Part shown: positions 1 to 6,655 of the stretch, piece after piece | Layout: each line of letters opens with the position of its first letter | Position numbering within the stretch: the stretch's first letter is position 1 | NCBI GenBank assembly: GCA_934643535.1 | Contig: CAKUCE010000059.1 | Coordinates: 1-13,128 of the forward strand | Direction: 5' to 3' | Length of the DNA: 13,128 nucleotides | From: an uncultured Clostridia bacterium | GTDB taxonomy: Bacteria; Bacillota; Clostridia; Christensenellales; Aristaeellaceae | The notes under the pieces: generated by a model | Database searches by the model: none | Seen by the model: the letters and a program-made list of their open reading frames with translations, nothing else | Told to the model about the DNA's origin: nothing | Program-made: the position numbers and the translations under genes

Positions 1-16
1 CGGGGAAAGGGGGTAT

Positions 17-119
17 GCGCCTGCGGGCGCACCAAAGGGCTTTCCGCTCGCCCTTTGGAAACCTTCGGGCACCAAAGCTGGCGAGAAACCCATGGGACGG
101 CAAGTCCCATTCCGCCAGC
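17..119. repeat. Cluster of three perfect stem-loops, possible intergenic repeat
   Basis: No gene is visible in bases 1-164. The stretch holds three perfect inverted repeats in a row: GCGCC/GGCGC (17-21 with 26-30, loop 4), CCAAAGGGC/GCCCTTTGG (32-40 with 50-58, loop 9), and a two-part hairpin with outer arms GCTGGCG/CGCCAGC (77-83 with 113-119) around inner arms ATGGGAC/GTCCCAT (92-98 with 104-110, loop 5). The motif CCTKCGGGC-ACCAAAG also occurs twice as a direct repeat (20-37, with a 2-base insertion, and 62-77). The element lies just past the 3' end of xpt. It has no U-tract after a hairpin, so it is not a standard terminator. It could be an interspersed palindromic repeat or a structured RNA; the structure is clear, the role is not known. 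Confidence 0.55.
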
Positions 120-164
120 CAAGTGCTGTACACCGCAGCCTGCAGGGGGCTTTGCCCGCCCTTT

Positions 165-740
165 TCAGTCCTCTACCAGCAGCTTCCCGTCCTGAATTCC
201 CGTCACCTTCGCCAACGCATGAACCCTGTATCCTTCCCGTTCCAGCTTTTCGTGGCCGGGCTGGAAGGACTTCTCCACGCAGATACCGATGCCGACGACC
301 GCCGCCCCTGCCTGATGGCAGAGATCGCAAAGCCCCTCGGCGGCTTCGCCGTTGGCCAGAAAATCGTCGATGATCAGCACCCGCGCTCCGGAAGGCAGAT
401 ATTCCTTCGCCACGCGAATGTGATTTTCCACGCCGTGGGTGAAGCTGAAAACCGTGGATTCGTATACGTCCCCGGTCACATTGCGGGTGCTGCTCTTTTT
501 GGCGAAAACCACCGGAACGTTTCCGCAGGCCATGGCCGTGGTCAGCGCCACGGCGATGCCGCTGGCCTCGATGGTCAAAACAAGGTCAGGCTTTTCGCCG
601 GCAAAAACGTCCGCGAAAGCCTGACCCATTTTTACAAATAAATCCGTGTCCAGCCGGTGGTTGAGAAACATGTCCACCTTGACAATGTCCGTTCCGATAC
701 CCTTGCCATGGGTGCGGATAGCCTCTACCAGCTCTTTCAT
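165..740 (-). CDS. xpt: Xanthine phosphoribosyltransferase
   Basis: A 191-residue cytosolic purine-salvage enzyme that transfers the phosphoribosyl group of PRPP to xanthine to give XMP, a GMP precursor. The type I phosphoribosyltransferase PRPP loop is clear at residues 121-133 (VLIIDDFLANGEA). The EASGI stretch at 58-62 and the EKSFQ stretch at 156-160 are typical of Xpt rather than of adenine or hypoxanthine enzymes. The length is close to the roughly 194 residues of Bacillus Xpt. The ATG is preceded by a full AAGGAGG (752-758 on the minus strand) with 11 bases between, which supports this start. It lies 48 bases downstream of the GH13 gene on the same strand and probably has its own promoter at 775-803. 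No xanthine permease gene (pbuX) follows within the window; bases 1-164 are non-coding. Identity is sure. Confidence 0.95.
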   Translation of the reverse strand: MKELVEAIRTHGKGIGTDIVKVDMFLNHRLDTDLFVKMGQAFADVFAGEKPDLVLTIEASGIAVALTTAMACGNVPVVFAKKSSTRNVTGDVYESTVFSFTHGVENHIRVAKEYLPSGARVLIIDDFLANGEAAEGLCDLCHQAGAAVVGIGICVEKSFQPGHEKLEREGYRVHALAKVTGIQDGKLLVED

Positions 741-774
741 GGAAAGAAAATCCTCCTTGCGGTCTGATAGAGGT

Positions 775-803
775 ATTGTACTTTGGATTCAGCAGAAAAT
801 CAA
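775..803 (-). promoter_or_regulatory. Predicted vegetative promoter of xpt
   Basis: On the minus strand, TTGATT (798-803), 17 bp, then TACAAT (775-780) is a good match to the SigmaA consensus (-35 four of six, -10 five of six). The -35 lies within the last codons of the GH13 gene. Transcription would start near 768, leaving a leader of only about 28 bases before the xpt ATG, just enough for the ribosome binding site. This is far too short for a purine riboswitch. It is a prediction from consensus only. Confidence 0.5.
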
Positions 804-2540
804 GCCCTCGCCCGGACGCAGGGCGACCTGCAGACAACCGGCGCGCACCGCGACGGAGGAAGAATGCATCAGCTCGTTCAGCGCGCTTTGCTCCGCCATG
901 CCCTCCGGCAGGGGCAGCAGCCCGTGTACCGGCTTGTCGGAGGTGCTCAGCACACACAGCGCCTTCTCTCCGCCTGCCAGCCTCAGATAAGCGTACAGGC
1001 CGTCCTCCTGCACCAGCCACGTGCGGAAGGAGCCGTAGCGCAGCACGGGATGTTCCCGGCGGATCTCCGCGAGATGGCGGTAATAACGGTGCATATCGCT
1101 GTATTTCACCCGTTCCCAGGGCATGGGGAAGCGGCAGAAGGGATCGTCTGCGCCTTCCATGGCCAGTTCGTCTCCATAATAAAGAATGGGACAGCCGGGG
1201 AAGGTGAACTGGAAAAAGGCCGCCGCCCGCTGCATTTCCACGCTGCCGCCCGCCCGGGTGCGGACGCGGGCCGTATCGTGGGTGTCCAGAAAATTCCATA
1301 AAACCTGCGTTACCGGTTCCGGGTAGAGCATCAGGGAGCGATTGCTCACCGCGTCGAATTCCCGCAGGCCAATCTTGCGGTAGCAGAAACGGTTCCATAC
1401 GTTCCGGCTCCAGACGTAGCTCATGGTGGAATGGAACATATCGCCGGTGGAGAGCCATTGGCGGCTGTCGTCCCAGCATTCGGCCACCATCAGCCCCTCG
1501 GGATTTTCCTCCCGGAGCATATTGCGGAACTTGCGCCAGAAATCCGGCCAGACCTCGGGACTCACGTCCAGCCGCCAGCCGTCGATGTGGCAGGAGCGCA
1601 GCCAGTAGCGGCCCACGTCCAGAAAATAGGCGGCGCAGTCCGGGTCAGCCAGATTCAGTTTGGGCATGTAGGGCCAGTGGCCGAAGGTCTGATAGCCGCA
1701 TTCCTCGGTATTGTCAAAGAAGAACCAGTTCCGGTAGCGGGAGCTTTCGCCCTTTTCCACCGCGTCACGGAAGGGGGCGAACTGCAGGCCGCAGTGGTTG
1801 AACACGCCGTCCAGCATCAGGCGCATACCGTTCATGTGCAGCACGTCCGCCAGCTCCCGCAGATCTTCCTCCGTGCCCAGCAGCGGATCCACCTGATAAT
1901 AGTCGAATGTGTTGTAGCGGTGGGAGGTGTCGCTCAAAAACAGCGGCGTGGTGTAGATCATTTCCACGCCAAGATCATGCAGATAGGGTACAGCTTCGAT
2001 AATGCCCCGCAGGTTGCCGCCAAAGCGGTATTCGTTCTGCACCCGGTCGCTGGTCCATGGTTCCAGCGTTTCGTCCGTCTGCGAGCCCTCGCCCCGGCGA
2101 AAACGGTCGGGGAAGATTTCATAGCCCACACAGCCCCGGGCCCATTGGGGCGTAGGCTCGGTGGGATAAGCGTAGGCAAAGGCGAACGCCTCGCTCACGT
2201 CCTCGGGATAATCCGCGCCGCAGTGCAGACCGGAAGCGTCCAGCTTGAACACCTGCTCGTCGCTTTGAAGCACAAAAAGATATTTCAGCCGCCGGTCGTG
2301 GGGCATGAACGTGACCTGATACCAGGTATGCCATTCGTCCTGCGCCACCGGCTGCATGGGGTAAACATGGGCTTTGAGGAAAAATTCGGGAGCGTCGTAG
2401 TTGCTGGTCACATGGGCCTCCACGCTGGTAAATTCCTCCCGGCCGGTCTTAAGCCGCAGGCACACGCTGCCGTCCGGCAGGGTGTAGCGGTATTCCAGCC
2501 ACGGCATATGATAAACGGAGCCAAAATGAATGTTGCGCAT
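789..2540 (-). CDS. GH13 neopullulanase / maltogenic amylase-like alpha-glycosidase
   Basis: A 583-residue glycoside hydrolase of family 13, closest by motif to the neopullulanase/cyclomaltodextrinase group (GH13_20), which cuts maltodextrins, cyclodextrins or pullulan inside the cell. There is no signal peptide. Residues 1 to about 125 look like the CBM34-type N-terminal beta domain (start IHFGSVYHMPWLEYRY). The TIM barrel runs from about 135 to 500: region I DGVFNH at 244-249, nucleophile Asp325 in GWRLDV, acid/base Glu354 in VAECWDD, and the third carboxylate Asp422 in DTHDTAR. A small beta domain ends the protein. All catalytic residues are present. The gene follows the lacI-type regulator by 31 bases, with a GAGAGGA ribosome binding site, so the two form an operon and the sugar is likely the regulator's signal. 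The exact substrate cannot be read from sequence. Confidence 0.9.
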   Translation of the reverse strand: MRNIHFGSVYHMPWLEYRYTLPDGSVCLRLKTGREEFTSVEAHVTSNYDAPEFFLKAHVYPMQPVAQDEWHTWYQVTFMPHDRRLKYLFVLQSDEQVFKLDASGLHCGADYPEDVSEAFAFAYAYPTEPTPQWARGCVGYEIFPDRFRRGEGSQTDETLEPWTSDRVQNEYRFGGNLRGIIEAVPYLHDLGVEMIYTTPLFLSDTSHRYNTFDYYQVDPLLGTEEDLRELADVLHMNGMRLMLDGVFNHCGLQFAPFRDAVEKGESSRYRNWFFFDNTEECGYQTFGHWPYMPKLNLADPDCAAYFLDVGRYWLRSCHIDGWRLDVSPEVWPDFWRKFRNMLREENPEGLMVAECWDDSRQWLSTGDMFHSTMSYVWSRNVWNRFCYRKIGLREFDAVSNRSLMLYPEPVTQVLWNFLDTHDTARVRTRAGGSVEMQRAAAFFQFTFPGCPILYYGDELAMEGADDPFCRFPMPWERVKYSDMHRYYRHLAEIRREHPVLRYGSFRTWLVQEDGLYAYLRLAGGEKALCVLSTSDKPVHGLLPLPEGMAEQSALNELMHSSSVAVRAGCLQVALRPGEGLIFC

Positions 2541-2571
2541 TTCCGATTTTTCCTCTCTTCCTTTTCGCCCG

Positions 2572-3588
2572 TCAGTCCTTCAGCACCCGGACGCTTTCCC
2601 GCTCCACCAGGGTAAAGGGCACCTCCCGGCTGGTGGGCGCAGGCTTTTCCTTGACCAGATCAAGAATCATGTTCATGGCCTCCACGCCAAGCTGATAGGG
2701 GTTCACATCAAAGGAGGTCAGCGGCGGATGATGGAACCGTCCGGCCTCGGTGTTGTTGAAGCTGATGAGACTGACGTCCTCCGGCACCTTCAGGCCGACC
2801 GCGCTTAAGGTGTGGGTCAGGCTGATGGCCTGCGCGTCGTCCATACAGACCACGGCGGTGGGCCGGTCAGGCTGCTGAAACAGCCGCAGCAGCGTTTCCT
2901 GATCGGTGGCGTTGTCCATGTAGCGGCTGGGAACAATAAAATCTTCCCGCAGGGGAAGCCCGTTGAAGCGCAACGCCTGCTCATAGCCTGCCCGGCGATC
3001 CACGGTCACCATGTACTGGGGGTCGTAGCCCAGCAGGGCAATGCGCCGGTGTCCCCGGCGGATGAGATACTCCGCAGCGGTCTGCCCGGCCCGGAGATTG
3101 TTGGAATCCACGTAGTGGAGGCCCCCGCCGCAGGGATGGCCGATGACCACCGTGGGCACCTCTTCGGGGGGCTGAACGTCCTCCTCTGCTGCCAGCAGCA
3201 CCAGTCCGCTCACATAACCGCTGTCCACCAGCTGACGAATGGCTTTCGGGGTGGTTTCTCCGCCCTGCCCCGTGCCCAGCAGCACATAGTGACGGCGCTC
3301 TGCCGCCGTCTGTCCGAGACCCTGCAGCACCTGCGGATAAAAAGGGTGGCCCAGACTCTCCGCCAGATTGGCGGGGAAAACGATCCCGATGACTCTCGTC
3401 CGCCGGTTGACCAGACTGCGGGCCATCTGATTGGGATGAAAGCCCATTTCCTTGGCCAGCGCCCGAATTCGTTCCCGCGCCTGCTCGCTGATGCGCGGGT
3501 TATTGTGCAGCGCCCGGCTGACTGTGGAGGGCGATACCCCCGCCGCCTTGGCCACGTCTTTGATTGTACATTTCACCGCGCACCGCAT
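2572..3588 (-). CDS. LacI-family transcriptional regulator, MalR-like
   Basis: A 338-residue repressor-type regulator. Residues 8-55 are the LacI helix-turn-helix and hinge region (TIKDVAKAAGVSPSTVSRAL, then the hinge up to about 63), followed by a periplasmic-binding-protein-like sugar-sensing domain (about 66-338). The stretch ISFNNTEAGRF and PPLTSFDVNPYQLG near the C-terminus resembles maltose regulators of the MalR group. It is first in an operon with the GH13 enzyme, so it probably represses that gene until maltodextrin appears; that is inference. The ATG at 3588 directly abuts AAGGATG, leaving no spacing for its ribosome binding site. The in-frame GTG at 3576 (giving MKCTIKDVAK) has about 11 bases of spacing and matches the usual LacI start better, so the true protein may be 334 residues. 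A strong promoter and palindromic operator lie upstream. Confidence 0.93.
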   Translation of the reverse strand: MRCAVKCTIKDVAKAAGVSPSTVSRALHNNPRISEQARERIRALAKEMGFHPNQMARSLVNRRTRVIGIVFPANLAESLGHPFYPQVLQGLGQTAAERRHYVLLGTGQGGETTPKAIRQLVDSGYVSGLVLLAAEEDVQPPEEVPTVVIGHPCGGGLHYVDSNNLRAGQTAAEYLIRRGHRRIALLGYDPQYMVTVDRRAGYEQALRFNGLPLREDFIVPSRYMDNATDQETLLRLFQQPDRPTAVVCMDDAQAISLTHTLSAVGLKVPEDVSLISFNNTEAGRFHHPPLTSFDVNPYQLGVEAMNMILDLVKEKPAPTSREVPFTLVERESVRVLKD

Positions 3589-3617
3589 CCTTTCCGTAGT
3601 TCGGTCGTTTCCATTCT

Positions 3618-3626
3618 GAACGTTTC
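3618..3626. promoter_or_regulatory. Second, weaker operator-like site in the lacI leader
   Basis: GAACGTTTC is an imperfect palindrome on the same CG-centred core as the main site. Its centre (3621-3622) is 27 bp from the centre of the main palindrome, that is, on the same side of the DNA only if the helix is slightly stretched (about 2.6 turns). It may be an auxiliary operator or chance. Confidence 0.3.
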
Positions 3627-3642
3627 GTCTGTACGTATTCGC

Positions 3643-3654
3643 GCAAACGTTTGT
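3643..3654. promoter_or_regulatory. LacI/MalR-type operator
   Basis: GCAAACGTTTGT contains a perfect 10-bp palindrome CAAACGTTTG (3644-3653) with the central CG typical of LacI-family operators, and it closely resembles MalR sites of the GCAAACGTTTGC kind. It begins a few bases after the predicted start site of the lacI promoter, a position where a bound repressor would block initiation or early elongation. It supports autoregulation of the lacI-GH13 operon. Confidence 0.7.
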
Positions 3655-3666
3655 ATGCTTGCAATT

Positions 3667-3695
3667 ATCTTACTCGGAATCCGTCGCCGTGTCAA
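3667..3695 (-). promoter_or_regulatory. Predicted SigmaA promoter of the lacI-GH13 operon
   Basis: On the minus strand a perfect TTGACA (3690-3695) is followed after 17 bp by TAAGAT (3667-3672). Transcription would begin near 3660, giving a leader of about 70 bases that carries the operator sites. It lies just beyond the uppP terminator, so the operon starts independently of uppP. Confidence 0.75.
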
Positions 3696-3726
3696 GCCCG
3701 GCAAAAGAAAGCGGTTTCGGAGTGTC

Positions 3727-3753
3727 AAAAAACGCCCGCCGAAGCGGGCGTTT
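3727..3753 (-). terminator. Rho-independent terminator of uppP
   Basis: Read on the minus strand, AAACGCCCGC, loop TTCG, GCGGGCGTTT form a 10-bp GC-rich stem with a stable UUCG-type loop, running into six T residues. It starts about 15 bases after the uppP stop codon and separates uppP from the lacI promoter. Confidence 0.93.
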
Positions 3754-3767
3754 CAGATGGTCAGGCG

Positions 3768-4604
3768 TTATTTCAGCACCACCAGCGCGAGGATCACGAC
3801 AAGGCCCAGAATGATCCGATACCAGCCGAAGGCCGTGAAGTCGTGCCTGCGGATGTAGTTCATCAGGAAGCGGACCACCAGCAGGGACACCACGAACGCC
3901 ACCGCCGACCCCAGCAGCAGGACCACCAGCTCGCCGCTTGTAAAGGCCAGACCGAATTTCAGGATTTTGATCAGGCTCAGACCGATCATGACGGGCACCG
4001 CCAGAAAGAAGGTGAACTCCGCCGCCGCTACCCGGGAAACGCCGATCAGCAGCGCGCCGACGATGGTCGCGCCGGAACGGGAAGTGCCGGGGATGATGGA
4101 AAGCACCTGAAACAGGCCGATCATCAAAGCCGTGCGGTAGGTGATGTCCTCCAGCCGGGCCACTTTCGGCTGCCGGCTCCGGTTCCACTTTTCCACCCAG
4201 ATGAAGGCGGCGCCGTAAAGGATCAGCATCAGGGCAATGACCAGCGGCGTGTGCAGATGGGCCTCGATATAGTTATCGAACAGCAGGGTCACGACGGCTC
4301 CGGGAATGCAGGCCACGACGACCTTCAGCCAGAGGGAGATCGTATCCATTTTTACCACGGGCTTCGATTTGTCCTTGAACTGGAAGGGAAACATCTTCTG
4401 CCAGAACAGAATGACCACGGCCAGGATCGCACCCAGCTGGATGACCACAAAGAACATTTCCTTGAAGGTGTCACTCATGTTCAGGGTCAGGAATTCGTCC
4501 ACCAGCAGCATGTGGCCCGTGCTGCTGATGGGCAGCCATTCCGTAACGCCCTCCACGATGCCCAGAAAGATCACTTTCAGAATTTCCGTAAAGCTAAGAG
4601 CCAC
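3768..4604 (-). CDS. uppP: Undecaprenyl-diphosphatase (BacA/UppP)
   Basis: A 278-residue integral membrane phosphatase that turns undecaprenyl diphosphate into undecaprenyl phosphate, recycling the lipid carrier of peptidoglycan and other wall polymers; extra copies give bacitracin resistance. The two family signatures are intact: EGVTEWLPISSTGH at residues 18-31 (Glu18, Glu22, His31) and PGTSRSGAT at 172-180 (Arg176). Hydrophobic segments fall at about 52-70, 95-109, 118-136, 158-172, 196-216, 224-246 and 262-277. The start is GTG, fixed by a perfect AAGGAGG nine bases upstream. The gene is monocistronic, with its own promoter (4699-4728) and terminator. The missing dgkA (undecaprenol kinase type) in the operon to the right touches the same lipid pool. 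Identity is sure. Confidence 0.96.
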   Translation of the reverse strand: MALSFTEILKVIFLGIVEGVTEWLPISSTGHMLLVDEFLTLNMSDTFKEMFFVVIQLGAILAVVILFWQKMFPFQFKDKSKPVVKMDTISLWLKVVVACIPGAVVTLLFDNYIEAHLHTPLVIALMLILYGAAFIWVEKWNRSRQPKVARLEDITYRTALMIGLFQVLSIIPGTSRSGATIVGALLIGVSRVAAAEFTFFLAVPVMIGLSLIKILKFGLAFTSGELVVLLLGSAVAFVVSLLVVRFLMNYIRRHDFTAFGWYRIILGLVVILALVVLK

Positions 4605-4613
4605 CTTGAAAGA

Positions 4614-4620
4614 CCTCCTT
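4614..4620 (-). promoter_or_regulatory. Ribosome binding site of uppP (decides GTG start)
   Basis: A full AAGGAGG on the minus strand ends nine bases before the GTG. Its last bases also fall in GACCT/AGGTC arms (4665-4669 with 4612-4616), which could pair with the leader and partly hide it. Confidence 0.85.
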
Positions 4621-4698
4621 CACAAGCCGGTTTTCCGCTTCCCGCTCCGACGCGAAATTCCGGCAGGTCGCTTCTCAGGCTATGCGTTTATCCCGGGT

Positions 4699-4728
4699 AT
4701 TATAGCATATCTGCCGATGCGCCGCCAG
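4699..4728 (-). promoter_or_regulatory. Predicted extended -10 promoter of uppP
   Basis: On the minus strand a perfect TATAAT (4699-4704) is preceded by TGC, the extended -10 motif. A poor -35, CTGGCG (4723-4728), sits 18 bp upstream, as often seen with extended -10 promoters. The start would be near 4692, leaving a leader of about 88 bases. Confidence 0.65.
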
Positions 4729-4816
4729 TATGAAAAACAGGATGCAGAAGAAGAAAGCCGATGAAAGAAGCGCGGGCCTGACGGCTTTGGGCGGAGGCGC
4801 GCTGCTTTCCGCCCCC

Positions 4817-4846
4817 TTGCCAACCTCCGCTTGACCGTGCTAAAAT
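4817..4846 (+). promoter_or_regulatory. Predicted promoter of the hydrolase-acetyltransferase gene
   Basis: TTGCCA (4817-4822), 18 bp, then TAAAAT (4841-4846) with an upstream TGC (extended -10). The start would lie near 4853. An in-frame ATG at 4845 overlaps this -10 and so should not be the translation start. The rest of the 288-bp divergent region (about 4730-4815) shows nothing I can assign. Confidence 0.6.
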
Positions 4847-4880
4847 GCCGCATGCGCCCCGCTTCAGCGGCGGCGCGGAC

Positions 4881-4886
4881 AGGAGG
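4881..4886 (+). promoter_or_regulatory. Ribosome binding site of the hydrolase-acetyltransferase gene
   Basis: AGGAGG six bases before the ATG at 4893; it decides that start over the ATG at 4845, which has no ribosome binding site. Confidence 0.85.
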
Positions 4887-4892
4887 GACGGC

Positions 4893-6578
4893 ATGCCGAA
4901 TATTCAGGATCACGCGCTTCAGATCGGCGGGCAGCGGCTGGCGGAACGCGCCTTTGACGCACTGGACAGCCTGATTTTGACCCAACTGGTCTATATGCCC
5001 TTCGAAGGCTTTCTGGACCGGGGGGAAAGCCATACCGTCCGGGAATGCTGGGCCTTCCTGCGGGACTATGTGGAGCCGGAAAAGCTGGACCGCTTTCAGC
5101 AGAAGCGTTACCGGCTGACGGAGGTCTGCGCCGGACTGCCCCGCTATCAGGACTGGCGGATGCATGACTATGTGAACCACATCGACCGTGAAAAAAATAT
5201 TCAGTTCTGCGCCGCCTGCTACGATCTGGACGACGGCGCGGTCTGCATCAGCTTCCGGGGCACCGATCTGACCATTGCGGGATGGGTGGAGGACATGAAC
5301 ATGTCCTTCATGGTGGTGCCCGCACAGGAAGAAGCGGCCCGGTATGTGGCGGAAATCGCCTCCCGGTCGGAGGTGCCGCTGGAGCTGGCCGGGCACAGCA
5401 AGGGCGGCAATCTGTCGGTTTATGCCGCCGCCTTCGCGGGCGGACAGGCCCAGCGGCGCATTCGGGCCGTGTACAGCTTTGACGGGCCGGGCATGTACGA
5501 GCCTCAGCTGTACGCCGAGGGCTATCAGGCCGTCAGGGAACGGATCCACAGCTATATTCCCCAGAGCAGCGTGGTGGGGATGCTGATGTACTACCATCCC
5601 GTCTATACGGTGGTAGAGGCGGATTCCGTTGGCATCCTGCAGCACGACGCCATGACATGGCAGGTACGGAACGGTCATTTCGTCTGTCTGGAAGGGCTGG
5701 ATATGACGGGCCGCATCACCGACGAGGCCCTGCACAACTGGATGGCCGGGTTGGACAGCGAGGCCCGGAAAACCTTTGTTGAGGTGCTTTATACCGTGCT
5801 GGAAGCAGCGCGCATTGAGCTGGTGACGGATTTTACCGACGACTGGCGGGAACGGGCGCTGAAGATGCTGGAAGCCCTGAAGGAGATCGATCCGGAGACC
5901 CGCCGCAGTGTGCGGCTGACGCTGCAGGCCCTGTTTTCCGCAGGCGCGTCCGAGGTTATCAAAGCGGTGCTGCCGCGGGCGGCGCAGCGGGGCGCGCGGC
6001 TGGTGGAGAAGCTCAGCAATCTGGGTGAAGGCCCGGAGTCCCTGCAGCTGGTGCGGCCCTCTGTGGTGCTGCTGCCCCAGATCCGCGCCTACCGTCAGGA
6101 AATGCTGGAGGCGGGCAGCGATATGGCCGGCTGCTCCGGACTGGAAAAGGAGGAGGATACGGTCCGGTGGCTGGAACGGGTCCGCCGCCTGAACCGGCCG
6201 GAAACCTGCCCCGAAGGGCTGGTGCCTTCCGATACCTACCTGGCCCTGCGGCTGAAGGATCGCCGGGTCGTTGGGATGATCGACCTGCGGCATTCCATCG
6301 ACCATCCGGTGCTGGCCACATGGGGCGGGCACATCGGCTATTCCGTGCGGCCCAGCGAGCGCGGAAAGGGTTATGCCGGGGAGATGCTCCGGCAGATTCT
6401 TCCCCGGGCCAGACAGCTGGGGATGGCCCGGGTACTGGTCACCTGCGATGAGGATAACCCGGCCAGCGAAAAAGTCATTCTGAAAAACGGAGGCGTTCCG
6501 GACGGCGTGTACGAGCACGACGGCGTGAAAACCAGACGCTATTGGATCGCCCTGGAAGGAAGCAAACAGAACGCCTGA
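4893..6578 (+). CDS. Mbeg1-like (DUF2974) alpha/beta hydrolase fused to a GNAT acetyltransferase
   Basis: A 561-residue protein made of two enzymes. Residues 1 to about 375 match the Mbeg1-like/DUF2974 family, lipase-like alpha/beta hydrolases common in Clostridia: FRGTD at 121-125, nucleophile elbow GHSKG at 167-171 (Ser169), FDGPG at 196-200, and a candidate catalytic His251 or His262. No signal peptide or membrane segment is seen. Residues about 385-555 are a GNAT N-acetyltransferase: HIGYSVRPSERGKGYA at 480-495 with the acetyl-CoA loop R490-x-x-G-x-A, and ENDNP-like CDEDNPASEKVILKNGG at 518-534. The two parts are joined by a short stretch (about 372-384) with no frame break. The start at 4893 is set by the AGGAGG and by a promoter that covers the upstream ATG. 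The gene is monocistronic with its own terminator. Substrates of both halves are unknown. Confidence 0.85.
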   Translation: MPNIQDHALQIGGQRLAERAFDALDSLILTQLVYMPFEGFLDRGESHTVRECWAFLRDYVEPEKLDRFQQKRYRLTEVCAGLPRYQDWRMHDYVNHIDREKNIQFCAACYDLDDGAVCISFRGTDLTIAGWVEDMNMSFMVVPAQEEAARYVAEIASRSEVPLELAGHSKGGNLSVYAAAFAGGQAQRRIRAVYSFDGPGMYEPQLYAEGYQAVRERIHSYIPQSSVVGMLMYYHPVYTVVEADSVGILQHDAMTWQVRNGHFVCLEGLDMTGRITDEALHNWMAGLDSEARKTFVEVLYTVLEAARIELVTDFTDDWRERALKMLEALKEIDPETRRSVRLTLQALFSAGASEVIKAVLPRAAQRGARLVEKLSNLGEGPESLQLVRPSVVLLPQIRAYRQEMLEAGSDMAGCSGLEKEEDTVRWLERVRRLNRPETCPEGLVPSDTYLALRLKDRRVVGMIDLRHSIDHPVLATWGGHIGYSVRPSERGKGYAGEMLRQILPRARQLGMARVLVTCDEDNPASEKVILKNGGVPDGVYEHDGVKTRRYWIALEGSKQNA

Positions 6579-6593
6579 AAGACCGTTTTCCTC

Positions 6594-6624
6594 CGGTCCG
6601 CCTGAACAGGGCGGGCCGTTTTTT
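6594..6624 (+). terminator. Rho-independent terminator after the hydrolase-acetyltransferase gene
   Basis: CGGTCCGCC (6594-6602), loop TGAACAG, GGCGGGCCG (6610-6618) form a 9-bp stem with one G-U pair, followed by six T residues (6619-6624). It starts 15 bases after the stop codon and insulates the yqfC operon from read-through. Confidence 0.9.
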
Positions 6625-6625
6625 G

Positions 6626-6655
6626 CGTATGTTCGTCCGTTTTCGCGCATATCCT
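6626..6655 (+). promoter_or_regulatory. Candidate SigmaE (sporulation) promoter of yqfC-yqfD
   Basis: GTATGTT (6627-6633), 14 bp, CATATCCT (6648-6655) resembles the SigmaE pattern KMATATT-14-CATACAMT (about five of seven and six of eight). It lies between the previous terminator and the yqfC ribosome binding site (AGGAGG, 6673-6678). In Bacillus yqfC and yqfD are mother-cell SigmaE genes, which supports the call. No convincing SigmaA promoter is seen in this 60-base gap. Confidence 0.45.

Noticed and set aside
145..160. Small GGGC/GCCC hairpin just after xpt as its terminator
   Set aside because: Only four base pairs with a three-base loop, and no U-tract follows on the minus strand; too weak to call.
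15..641. A plus-strand open frame across the stem-loop cluster and xpt
   Set aside because: Mostly antisense to xpt, no convincing ribosome binding site, no family match that I recognise.
1431..2615. A 394-codon plus-strand open frame opposite the GH13 gene
   Set aside because: Shadow of a gene with all GH13 catalytic motifs; its product has no recognisable features.
4742..4835. Short open frame starting ATGCAGAAGAAG in the divergent intergenic region
   Set aside because: About 30 codons, no ribosome binding site, and it overlaps the promoter of the next gene; no support as a real peptide.
4845..4892. Upstream in-frame ATG for the hydrolase-acetyltransferase gene
   Set aside because: It lies on the predicted -10 box and lacks a ribosome binding site; the ATG at 4893 has AGGAGG six bases before it and matches the family's N-terminus.
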